From Scybalousia_A sp964639765 (GTDB lineage: Bacteria; Bacteroidota; Bacteroidia; Bacteroidales; P3), in contig CAZXEN010000046.1 in NCBI GenBank assembly GCA_964639765.1, forward strand, positions 1 through 9,199: a stretch of 9,199 bases of DNA, written 5' to 3'. Under the pieces are notes generated by a model. It did not search any database and had not been told where the DNA came from. It was given only the letters and a program-made list of their open reading frames with translations. The position numbers were made by a program, and so were the translations under genes. Shown piece by piece: positions 1 to 6,530 of the stretch; positions within the stretch are counted from its first letter, which is position 1, and every line of letters begins with the position of its first letter.

Positions 1-109
1 ACTTGTTAGTTGTAACAAGTCTTTCCAAGTGTTTTGTTTTATCTACATAAAGGTAATTAGCATTGCGTACTGCCTCAAAACTCTGCATTCCTATAGGTAA
101 ATTCTGCAT
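1..109 (-). CDS. AAA-ATPase-like / PD-(D/E)XK nuclease family protein, N-terminal fragment
   Basis: Only the first 36 codons are inside the window; the gene runs off the left edge. Translation from ATG at 109 begins MQNLPIGMQSFEAVRNANYL and continues YVDKTKHLERLV. The signature LPIG-Q-F--(I/V)R----YLYVDKT is the usual start of the AAA-ATPase-like proteins (PF09820 type) that are highly copied in Bacteroidales. These normally continue into a P-loop ATPase and end in a PD-(D/E)XK nuclease-like domain. Their function is unproven; many are thought to be mobile or conflict-related. The ATG at 109 is preferred because the conserved LPIG motif begins four codons later. A promoter-like motif lies 35-63 bp upstream. 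The family call rests on a short but distinctive stretch; the state of the rest of the gene cannot be seen. Confidence 0.75.
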   Translation of the reverse strand, partial: MQNLPIGMQSFEAVRNANYLYVDKTKHLERLVTTNK

Positions 110-143
110 AATATCCGTCTTTCTGTTAAAGGTTACTCACCTG

Positions 144-172
144 CAAAATTACAAAAATTATTCTAAATCAAA
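144..172 (-). promoter_or_regulatory. Bacteroidota-type promoter for the AAA-ATPase-like gene
   Basis: On the minus strand TAATTTTG (144-151) matches the TAnnTTTG -7 box. TTTG at 169-172 could be the -33 box, but the gap is 17 bp, shorter than the usual 19-21. The start codon follows about 35 bp downstream. The -7 element is convincing; the -33 element is weaker. Confidence 0.5.
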
Positions 173-308
173 GAAAAAAACATGTGAAGGAAACACCATT
201 AATGGTAAATATTCCTTCATTTTCTTTTTTAAGACGTTCTTCTTCCCTACGTTTCTCTTCCTCTGCTCTGCGTTTTTTCTTACTTAAATAACTTATAAAT
301 AACATCAT
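168..308 (-). pseudogene. truncated formylglycine-generating-enzyme (SUMF1)-type protein remnant
   Basis: A 46-codon reading frame starts at a double ATG (308-303) and stops at TGA (168-170). It encodes a short hydrophobic start (MMLFISYLS), a highly charged K/R/E segment (KKKRRAEEEKRREEERLKK) and then GIFTINGVSFTCFFL before the stop. In Bacteroidota proteins with an FGE-sulfatase (SUMF1) domain, a charged linker followed by FTVNGVSFxMVxVEGGTFxMG is the usual domain start. Here the match ends right after NGVSFT, and the promoter of the next gene begins at once. I infer the 5' end of an SUMF1-type gene, cut off when the AAA-ATPase-like gene arrived or by a deletion. It may instead be a real small protein. 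The charged segment alone would not prove homology; the NGVSF junction is the main evidence. Confidence 0.5.
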
Positions 309-325
309 AATTCATATTTTTTTAA

Positions 326-351
326 TACTATAATCTTATTTCTCTATAGTA
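326..351. repeat. AT-rich inverted repeat (TACTATA/TATAGTA)
   Basis: TACTATA (326-332) and TATAGTA (345-351) form a 7-bp stem with a 12-nt loop, flanked by T-rich sequence on the left and A-rich on the right. It could be a weak bidirectional terminator in the gene-free stretch 309-466. No coding potential was seen there. Confidence 0.4.
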
Positions 352-367
352 AAAAAAAGTAATATAC

Positions 368-398
368 TTGAAGCAAAATCTCTTTCTATAAGCTTCAA
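368..398. repeat. inverted repeat (TTGAAGC/GCTTCAA)
   Basis: TTGAAGC (368-374) pairs with GCTTCAA (392-398) across a 17-nt loop. No T-tract follows closely on either strand, so a terminator role is not supported. It is the middle one of three inverted repeats between 326 and 438. Confidence 0.4.
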
Positions 399-410
399 AA
401 AGAATTACAT

Positions 411-444
411 AAAGTCCTGCAAAAAAAAATTGCAGGACCTTTTC
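411..444 (-). terminator. terminator after floA, probably bidirectional
   Basis: GTCCTGCAA (414-422) and TTGCAGGAC (430-438) form a perfect 9-bp stem with an A/T loop. It lies about 30 bp past the floA stop codon, the expected place to end the argS-clpS-nfeD-floA transcript. The T-tract is short on the minus strand (TTTATGTAATT) and better on the plus strand (CTTTTCTTTGTTTT), so it may work in both directions. Confidence 0.75.
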
Positions 445-466
445 TTTGTTTTAATGTTCTTAAAGT

Positions 467-1423
467 TTATTGTTTGCTGATAGCATCACGCATCTCGGTA
501 TCGGCTTGGATATTTTTAATCTTGTAATAGTCCATTATACCAAGATTACCTTTACGGAAAGCTTCTGCCATTGCAAGAGGCACTTCAGCTTCAGCCTCAA
601 TAACTTTTGCTCTCATCTTCTGAGCTTCTGCCTTCATTTCCTGTTCAGCTGCGATAGCCATACTTCTTCTTTCTTCGGCTTTTGCCTGAGCGATGTTCTT
701 ATCTGCATTAGCCTGATCCATCTGAAGTTCTGCACCTATGTTCTTTCCAACATCTATATCTGCTATATCAATGGAAAGTATCTCAAAAGCAGTACCTGTA
801 TCCAAACCTTTGGCAAGCACAACCTTGGATATGGAATCTGGATTTTCAAGTACAAAAGCATGTGATTCTGCACTACCTATGGAGGTTACAATACCTTCAC
901 CAACACGGGCAAGAATAGTTTCCTCACCTGCTCCACCAACCAATTGATTGATATTTGCACGAACGGTTACTCTTGCTTTTACTATCAGCTGGATACCGTT
1001 TCTTGCTACTGCTGCAACAGAAGGAGTGTCTATAACCTTAGGATTTACACTCATCTGCACTGCTTCAAAAACATCTCTACCAGCAAGATCTATGGCTGTA
1101 GCAGCCTTAAAATCCAATGCTATGTTGGCTTTATCAGCTGAAATCAAAGCATTTACCACTCTTTGAACATGACCACCTGCAAGATAGTGAGCCTCAAGCA
1201 AATCACTACTAAGGTCTAATCCTGCTTTCTTGCTGTTTATCATAGCATTTACTATGATAGCAGGAGGCACTTTTCTCCAACGCATAAACATAAGTTGAAG
1301 TAAAGAAATCCTTACTCCGTTCAACACACACTGAAACCATAGATTTACAGGTATCAGGTAAAAGAATATTGATAATAGCACAAAGGCTAAAACCACTATT
1401 ACTGCGACAATTGTGTATGACAT
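467..1423 (-). CDS. floA: flotillin-like protein FloA
   Basis: This 318-residue protein belongs to the bacterial flotillin-like FloA (YqfA) family, membrane scaffold proteins that organise functional membrane microdomains. The N-terminus has one strong membrane segment (residues about 3-27), and a second moderately hydrophobic stretch follows to about residue 45. The middle is an SPFH/band-7-like domain with the family's VNPKVIDTPSVAAVA and GGAGEETILARVGEG patches (about residues 125-180). An Ala/Glu-rich helical region follows (about 235-290; QANADKNIAQAKAEERR), then a conserved tail including YKIKNIQADTEMRDAI. Length is close to the usual 320-330 residues, and ATG at 1423 places the membrane anchor directly at the start. 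It is last in the run; nfeD ends 21 bp upstream, the classic flotillin/NfeD pairing. Nothing looks damaged. Confidence 0.95.
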   Translation of the reverse strand: MSYTIVAVIVVLAFVLLSIFFYLIPVNLWFQCVLNGVRISLLQLMFMRWRKVPPAIIVNAMINSKKAGLDLSSDLLEAHYLAGGHVQRVVNALISADKANIALDFKAATAIDLAGRDVFEAVQMSVNPKVIDTPSVAAVARNGIQLIVKARVTVRANINQLVGGAGEETILARVGEGIVTSIGSAESHAFVLENPDSISKVVLAKGLDTGTAFEILSIDIADIDVGKNIGAELQMDQANADKNIAQAKAEERRSMAIAAEQEMKAEAQKMRAKVIEAEAEVPLAMAEAFRKGNLGIMDYYKIKNIQADTEMRDAISKQ

Positions 1424-1444
1424 AATCTTAAAAATTTATTGTTA

Positions 1445-1909
1445 TTAATTGATTTTATTTACTCTTATCTTGCTTCCATTAACTTCCTCTACAACAATAT
1501 CGGTCTGAGGATCAAGGAAGGATGTGGAGGTATATACTTCCATTCTTTCGTTGTTTATAAGTGCAGTACCCATAGGAGCAAGACGTGTTATGGTTACTCC
1601 TTTATCCCCTACATTCACTGATGTTTTTATCTCATTAACCTTGGAAGATATTTCTTCTTTTTGGGCAAAACGCTTCCATACTTTTGCTCTCAAAGACCAT
1701 ATAAGCAGCACAAGGCATACCAACACATCAAAAACTATCACCAGACCACCCCATAACGAACCATATTCAGCAAATACCCTGAATATACCCCAAACAGAGA
1801 GTCCTACACCTGCAAGACCTGCTATGGTAGTACCAGGAATAGCTACAAGCTCAAGCACTATAAGTGCCATTCCGCATACAAGCAACAATATAATAAAAAA
1901 TAAGTCCAT
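1445..1909 (-). CDS. NfeD family membrane protein (short form)
   Basis: This 154-residue protein is a short NfeD-family member, without the N-terminal serine-protease domain of long NfeD proteins. Hydrophobic segments occupy residues about 3-23, 28-46 and 53-72 (IILLLVCGMALIVLELVAIPG is the first), followed by a charged linker. The C-terminus, from about residue 97 (VNVGDKGVTITRLAPMGTA), has the small OB-fold NfeD domain with the typical G--G-----L-P-G-A----R-EV pattern. Short NfeD proteins are usually coded next to flotillin-type genes, and the domain is thought to bind or stabilise the scaffold. Here it ends 21 bp before floA and starts 28 bp after clpS. Start at 1909 gives a membrane segment immediately after the Met, as expected. 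Confidence 0.9.
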   Translation of the reverse strand: MDLFFIILLLVCGMALIVLELVAIPGTTIAGLAGVGLSVWGIFRVFAEYGSLWGGLVIVFDVLVCLVLLIWSLRAKVWKRFAQKEEISSKVNEIKTSVNVGDKGVTITRLAPMGTALINNERMEVYTSTSFLDPQTDIVVEEVNGSKIRVNKIN

Positions 1910-1937
1910 TTTGTTATGTTTTTTTTGTTTATTTTTC

Positions 1938-2216
1938 TTAACGTATTTCTGCTTTCAGTTCTTTTTTTGTAAGCGACATACACATAGGACGCAAAACATC
2001 ATAAGACCCGTGTCTTACAGCACAAAGACCCTTGAAATGGATAATATTTGTACATGATACAGCCTGTTCCTTTGTTAGAAGGCATATATTCTGCAAGCAT
2101 TCTATGACGTAATCAAAGGTATGAACATCATCATTGAACACTATCAGTTCATTACCACCTTCTTCCACATCAATACAACATATTCTCTCATCAGTCTGTT
2201 CAATATATCTGTCCAT
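1938..2216 (-). CDS. clpS: Clp protease adaptor ClpS
   Basis: This 92-residue protein matches ClpS, which binds the ClpA/ClpC unfoldase and hands it N-end-rule (N-degron) substrates. The substrate-binding signature is visible: residues 24-39 read ELIVFNDDVHTFDYVI, and residues 60-61 are HF followed by KG, then a G-rich turn (residues 62-70). The N-terminal extension is short, as in other Bacteroidota. The C-terminus ends in a basic/acidic helix. It lies between argS (24 bp upstream) and nfeD (28 bp downstream), so it is probably cotranscribed with both. ClpA/ClpC is not in the window. The ORF is complete, and ATG at 2216 is the only sensible start. Confidence 0.9.
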   Translation of the reverse strand: MDRYIEQTDERICCIDVEEGGNELIVFNDDVHTFDYVIECLQNICLLTKEQAVSCTNIIHFKGLCAVRHGSYDVLRPMCMSLTKKELKAEIR

Positions 2217-2240
2217 CTTATATAGTTTTTTTTAAGGGTT

Positions 2241-4034
2241 TTACATACGTTCAGGCACATCTATACCAAGCAAATGCATAGCTTTTTTTATAACCTCTCC
2301 CGTAAAGTAGGCAAGGCATACTCTCTGTTGCATAACAGCATTGTTTTCTTCTCTGAGTATGCTGCTGTCTTGGTAGAAAGTATTGAAGTTTTTTGCAAGC
2401 GAATATACAAAATTAGCTATAAGCGAAGGAGCATAGTTCTTACCTGCATCTTCCACAACATCAGGGAAAGTGGATATGGTTTTTAACACATCTATCTCCT
2501 TATCCGTCAGTTGTATGTTTTCATCCGTTTTTACATCTTCAACCTTTACTCCTTTTTCTTCAACAGCCTTGCGTACAATGGATTGGATACGTGCATAGGT
2601 ATATTGTATAAAAGGACCTGTATTACCGTTGAAATCTATACTTTCCTGAGGATTGAAGAGCATGGTTTTAGCAGGATCAACTTTCAATATAAAGTATTTC
2701 AAAGCTCCCAAGGATAGGGTTTTGTAAAGTTTATCTGCTTCTTTTTCACTCATATCCATCTGTTTTCCTTTCTCAAGAGTCTGTTGTTTGGCTACCTCAT
2801 ACATCTCCTGCATAAGGTCATCAGCATCAACCACAGTACCTTCCCTTGATTTCATCTTACCGTTAGGAAGCTCCACCATACCATAGGAAAGATGATACAA
2901 ATCCTTAGCCCATTCAAAACCAAGACGTTGCATAACTTTCTTCAATACCTGAAAATGGTATATCTGTTCGTTACCAACAACATACACAAGCCTATCAGAG
3001 GAAAAGTCTTCATGCCTTAGGCAGGCAGTACCCAAATCCTGAGTCATATACACACTTGTACCATCTTTTCTGAGTAGAAGTTTTTCATCCAATCCTTCGT
3101 TTGTAAGGTCTATCCATACACTGCCGTCCTCTCTTTGGTAGAACACACCTTGTTCAAGACCTTTTCTAACAAGATCCTTACCCAAAAGATAGGTCTGACT
3201 CTCATAGTATATCTTATCAAAATCCACTCCAAGACGTTTGTAGGTAGCATCAAAACCTTCATAGACCCAAGCATTCATTTTCTCCCAAAGTTCTCTTACC
3301 TGAGGGTCTTTCTGTTCCCATTTTACAAGCATATTCTGAGCTTCCTGCATAATAGGAGCCTGTTTTTTTGCATCTTCCTCACTTACACCTTTAGCCACAA
3401 GTTCAGCGATTTCCTCCTTATAATGCTTATCAAAAACAACATAGTACTTACCCACCAAATGATCACCTTTCATTCCACTACTTTGAGGTGTTTCTCCATT
3501 GGAATACCTAAGCCATGCTACCATGCTTTTACAGATATGTACTCCCCTATCATTCACCAGATTAACCTTCTTAACATTGTATCCGTTAGCTTTAAGTATC
3601 TCAGCTACACTCCAACCTAAAAGGTTGTTTCTTATATGCCCCAAATGAAGCGGTTTGTTGGTATTGGGTGAAGAATATTCTATAACCACAGGACTCTGAT
3701 TCTCCTGCTTGTGATAACCGAAGGTTGGGTTGTTCTTGTTTTTTTCAAGGAAGGTGTTCCAATATGATTTTGCACAAGAAAAGTTAAGAAAACCTTTTAT
3801 GATGTTGTATGAAGTGATAACCGTGGAATGCTCCATAACCTTTTTTGCTATCTCTTCAGCAGTCTGTTCGGGAGATTTTCGTGCTATTTTCACATACGGA
3901 AAAACCACAAGCGTATAGTCCCCTTCAAACTCTTTCTTTGTAGGCTGAAGCAGTATATCCTTTGGTTGTGCATCAAGTGAGTAGAGTTCATTTACAGCTT
4001 TTGCTATATCCTGTTGCAATAATACTTGTATCAT
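2241..4034 (-). CDS. argS: arginyl-tRNA synthetase
   Basis: This 597-residue class I synthetase charges tRNA-Arg with arginine. Residues about 5-90 form the N-terminal additional domain that contacts the tRNA D-loop. The HIGH motif is HLGH at 130-133 within SSPNTNKPLHLGHIRNNLLG. The catalytic Rossmann core follows, with NDRGVHICKSM near 161-171. The KMSKS-equivalent loop is GKMKSREGT (392-400), the usual degenerate form in ArgRS. The DALR anticodon-binding domain makes up the last ~120 residues, ending in LGIDVPERM. Length is normal for the family. It is the first gene of the argS-clpS-nfeD-floA run and has its own promoter-like sequence 20-50 bp upstream. No truncation or missing key residue is evident. 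Confidence 0.97.
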   Translation of the reverse strand: MIQVLLQQDIAKAVNELYSLDAQPKDILLQPTKKEFEGDYTLVVFPYVKIARKSPEQTAEEIAKKVMEHSTVITSYNIIKGFLNFSCAKSYWNTFLEKNKNNPTFGYHKQENQSPVVIEYSSPNTNKPLHLGHIRNNLLGWSVAEILKANGYNVKKVNLVNDRGVHICKSMVAWLRYSNGETPQSSGMKGDHLVGKYYVVFDKHYKEEIAELVAKGVSEEDAKKQAPIMQEAQNMLVKWEQKDPQVRELWEKMNAWVYEGFDATYKRLGVDFDKIYYESQTYLLGKDLVRKGLEQGVFYQREDGSVWIDLTNEGLDEKLLLRKDGTSVYMTQDLGTACLRHEDFSSDRLVYVVGNEQIYHFQVLKKVMQRLGFEWAKDLYHLSYGMVELPNGKMKSREGTVVDADDLMQEMYEVAKQQTLEKGKQMDMSEKEADKLYKTLSLGALKYFILKVDPAKTMLFNPQESIDFNGNTGPFIQYTYARIQSIVRKAVEEKGVKVEDVKTDENIQLTDKEIDVLKTISTFPDVVEDAGKNYAPSLIANFVYSLAKNFNTFYQDSSILREENNAVMQQRVCLAYFTGEVIKKAMHLLGIDVPERM

Positions 4035-4053
4035 AGTTGTGCTATATTTTTTG

Positions 4054-4085
4054 CAAAGTTATAAAGTTTTTTTTTAATACACAAT
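4054..4085 (-). promoter_or_regulatory. promoter of the argS-clpS-nfeD-floA run
   Basis: TAACTTTG (4054-4061, minus strand) fits the TAnnTTTG -7 box. ATTG at 4082-4085, 20 bp upstream, is an imperfect -33 box. The ArgRS start codon is about 20 bp downstream. Confidence 0.65.
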
Positions 4086-4093
4086 ATTTTATC

Positions 4094-4131
4094 AAAAAAA
4101 AACCTGACCACTTTTTTACAAAATAGTCAGG
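4094..4131 (-). terminator. rho-independent terminator of the EF-G2 gene
   Basis: On the minus strand CCTGAC (4126-4131) pairs with GTCAGG (4103-4108), and nine T residues follow directly (4094-4102). It lies about 33 bp past the EF-G2 stop and separates that gene from the argS promoter. Confidence 0.85.
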
Positions 4132-4163
4132 AAAAAAATTAATTATGAAAAGTGTACTAATGT

Positions 4164-6302
4164 TTAATCTTCATCTTTTGTTTCTTCCTCGTAAGCCTTC
4201 AACAATTCATTCTGAACATCAGTAGGAACTGCTTGGTATTCTGCATACTTCATAGTAAACATACCTCTACCCGAAGTAAGTGATGAAAGGGATGTGGAAT
4301 ATCTGTTCATTTCAGCTAAAGGAGCTTTAGCCTTTATGACCTGATGTTTTCCTTCTGAATCCATACCCATTACTATAGCCCTTCTACCTTGCAAGTCAGT
4401 CATAACTCCACCCATAAGGTCAGCAGGCACTGTAACAGTAAGATCATATATAGGTTCAAGAATCTTAGGACCAGCATTTTTGAAGGCTTCCTTGAAAGCA
4501 TTTCTACCAGCAAGTTTGAACGCCATTTCATTACTATCCACTGGGTGCATTTTACCATCATATACATTTACAACTATATCTCTTGCATAGGAACCTGTTA
4601 ATGGACCTTCTTCCATTTTTTCCATTATACCTTTAAGGATAGCAGGCATAAATCTTGCATCAATAGCACCACCTACTATACAGTTGTTGAAGATAAGCTT
4701 ACCACCCCAAGGAAGTTCATGTTCTTCTGTACCACGGATAGGATACTTGGTTTGTTTAGCCATACCTTCTGTATAAGGTTGGATATACAGATAAACCTCT
4801 CCAAACTGACCAGCACCACCAGACTGTTTCTTGTGACGGTATGATGCTTCTGCTTCTTTGGTGATAGTCTCCCTGTAAGGTATCTTCTGAGTGTAGAACT
4901 CTGTTTTTACCTTATATACATTATCCAAGTACCATTTCAAAATATTGATATGGAATTCACCCATACCACCTACTATGGTTTGCTTGCTTTCTCTTGCTAT
5001 CTCATATCTAAGTGAAGGATCATGTGATGTGAAATCATTCAATGACACTCCAAGTTTTTCTTCTTCTGTAGAATCAACAGCCTTTATTGCAGTAGTGTAA
5101 ACAGGTTCAGGATATTCCACTTTTTCCATTTTTACACCTTGATTTTTAGCACCTGTAAGAGTATCACCCACTTTTACTGATTTCAGTTTTATGGTGGAAA
5201 CAATATCTCCTGCTACAGCTTTATCCACTGCTACCCTGTTCTTACCTGTATTTACACTTATCTGAGAAAATCTCTCCTTGCTTGAATCTCTTGAATTAAC
5301 CAAATCAGCACTTGCAGCCACTTCACCCTCTATAATCTTCATAAAGGTAATCTCTCCTACATGTGATTCGTTGGCAGCTTTGAAAACATATACTACAGCA
5401 TCTTTGGAAGCATCGTATGAAGGTTTGTTTCCATCTTCATAGTTAAGCGTGTTTGCAGCTTCATTAGGAGCAGGCACATTGTTGCAGATAAACTCAACCA
5501 TTCTATCCACTCCTATATCCTCTTTGGAAGAAACACAAACAACAGGAAATACACTGCGTGATGCTATACCCATTTTCAGACCTTTACGTATATCCTCTAA
5601 GTTCAGATCCCCTTCATCAAAATATTTCTCCATAAGGGCATCATCACCTGTAGCAGCATTTTCCACAAGCTTCATTCTCAACTCTTCTGCTTTGTTTTTT
5701 TCACCTGCTGGTATATCCTCTATCTGAGCTTTTCCACCACCTTTTGGATATTTGTACATCTTCTGAGTTATAAGGTCTATGAAACAATCAAAACCTACAC
5801 CAGCATTAACAGGATACTGAACCAAAGTAACTTTTTCTCCAAATTCTTCCTGAAGTTCTTTAGTATATTCCTCAAAGTTTGCTTTTTCAGCATCCAACTG
5901 ATTCATAGCGAATATTATAGGAGTATTCAAACGGTTGGCATATCTAAGGGCTACCTCAGTACCTACCTCTATACCTGCTTGAGTATTTACCACAACCACA
6001 GCAGCTTCTACCACTGGAAGTGCTGACATAATCTCACCTTGCAAATCAGTAAAACCAGGAACATCTATAACGTTTAACTTCTTATCACCTGTTTCCACCG
6101 ATACAAGGGTGCTTACAACGCTGCCCTTTCTTTCTATCTCTATATCACGATAGTCCGATAGGGTGTTACCGTCCTCTATTGTACCTCTTCTGTTTATTAC
6201 TCCTGAATTGAAGGCTATAGCTTCTGCTAATGATGTTTTACCTGCTTTGTTACCACCTATAAGTGCTACGTTTCTGATTTGAGATGTATTGTATATTTTC
6301 AT
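4164..6302 (-). CDS. elongation factor G paralogue (EF-G2 type), catalytic His replaced by Phe
   Basis: This 712-residue protein has the full EF-G domain plan: GTPase domain (1 to about 280), beta-barrel domain II (about 295-390), domain III (about 405-480), domain IV (about 480-600; YRHKKQSGGAGQFGEVYL near its start) and domain V (about 600-690; EPIYDLTVTVP, then GRGMFTMKYAEY). GTP-binding motifs are divergent: G1 is GGNKAGKTS (16-24) and G4 is NQLD (134-137). G3 is DVPGFTD (80-86), where canonical EF-G has DTPGHVD, so the catalytic His position (84) is Phe. Established work on Bacteroides thetaiotaomicron describes an EF-G2 that supports translocation without GTP hydrolysis during carbon starvation; this protein resembles that type. 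It has its own promoter and terminator. Its leader carries a Cas12a-handle sequence (6341-6359). A canonical EF-G should exist elsewhere. Confidence 0.9.
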   Translation of the reverse strand: MKIYNTSQIRNVALIGGNKAGKTSLAEAIAFNSGVINRRGTIEDGNTLSDYRDIEIERKGSVVSTLVSVETGDKKLNVIDVPGFTDLQGEIMSALPVVEAAVVVVNTQAGIEVGTEVALRYANRLNTPIIFAMNQLDAEKANFEEYTKELQEEFGEKVTLVQYPVNAGVGFDCFIDLITQKMYKYPKGGGKAQIEDIPAGEKNKAEELRMKLVENAATGDDALMEKYFDEGDLNLEDIRKGLKMGIASRSVFPVVCVSSKEDIGVDRMVEFICNNVPAPNEAANTLNYEDGNKPSYDASKDAVVYVFKAANESHVGEITFMKIIEGEVAASADLVNSRDSSKERFSQISVNTGKNRVAVDKAVAGDIVSTIKLKSVKVGDTLTGAKNQGVKMEKVEYPEPVYTTAIKAVDSTEEEKLGVSLNDFTSHDPSLRYEIARESKQTIVGGMGEFHINILKWYLDNVYKVKTEFYTQKIPYRETITKEAEASYRHKKQSGGAGQFGEVYLYIQPYTEGMAKQTKYPIRGTEEHELPWGGKLIFNNCIVGGAIDARFMPAILKGIMEKMEEGPLTGSYARDIVVNVYDGKMHPVDSNEMAFKLAGRNAFKEAFKNAGPKILEPIYDLTVTVPADLMGGVMTDLQGRRAIVMGMDSEGKHQVIKAKAPLAEMNRYSTSLSSLTSGRGMFTMKYAEYQAVPTDVQNELLKAYEEETKDED

Positions 6303-6334
6303 CTTTTTATTATAGTTTATTTATTTTATCATCA

Positions 6335-6359
6335 TCTACAATCTACAATAGTAGAAATT
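6335..6359 (-). repeat. Cas12a crRNA-handle-like sequence (copy R4) in the EF-G2 leader
   Basis: The minus strand reads AATTTCTACTATTGTAGAT at 6359-6341, identical to the three copies behind tRNA-Leu. It folds as TCTAC-TATT-GTAGA, the conserved stem-loop of the processed Cas12a direct repeat. Immediately downstream a second GTAGA (6335-6339) offers an alternative partner for TCTAC. The repeat lies between the EF-G2 promoter and its start codon (6302), close to the expected transcription start, so it should be at the 5' end of the mRNA. Confidence 0.85.
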
Positions 6360-6365
6360 CAAGTG

Positions 6366-6396
6366 CAAAATTACTCATTCTTTTGGGAATAACAAA
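6366..6396 (-). promoter_or_regulatory. promoter of the EF-G2 gene
   Basis: TTTG (6393-6396) and TAATTTTG (6366-6373) on the minus strand are separated by 19 bp, an exact fit to the Bacteroidota -33/-7 consensus. Transcription should begin about 5-10 bp further on, at or just before the R4 repeat. Confidence 0.8.
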
Positions 6397-6445
6397 TTTT
6401 TTAAGGCTTTTTTTCAAATATTGTTGTTCTTTAATACATATACGC

Positions 6446-6489
6446 AAAAAAAAAGCTGGACATTTATATATCCAGCTCTGGTTACCCAG
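6446..6489 (-). terminator. strong rho-independent terminator preceded by a GNRA-loop hairpin
   Basis: On the minus strand AGCTGGA (6471-6477) and TCCAGCT (6454-6460) form a 7-bp stem followed by nine T residues ending at 6446. Directly upstream, CTGG-GTAA-CCAG (6478-6489) is a small hairpin with a GNRA tetraloop. It terminates whatever is transcribed leftward from tRNA-Leu through the R1-R3 repeats, before the EF-G2 promoter. Confidence 0.85.
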
Positions 6490-6530
6490 TTAATAATAAT
6501 TAAAACCGTTTTTTTTCAGATTATAGTACC

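Noticed and set aside
63..287. 74-codon plus-strand frame near the left edge
   Set aside because: It overlaps the AAA-ATPase-like start and the SUMF1 remnant on the other strand and is dominated by low-complexity F/K residues.
1524..2057. 177-codon plus-strand frame opposite nfeD and clpS
   Set aside because: It spans two clear minus-strand genes and the gap between them; no family resemblance.
3135..3620. 161-codon plus-strand frame opposite argS
   Set aside because: It is antisense to well-conserved ArgRS sequence, and its composition is what the complement of that gene predicts.
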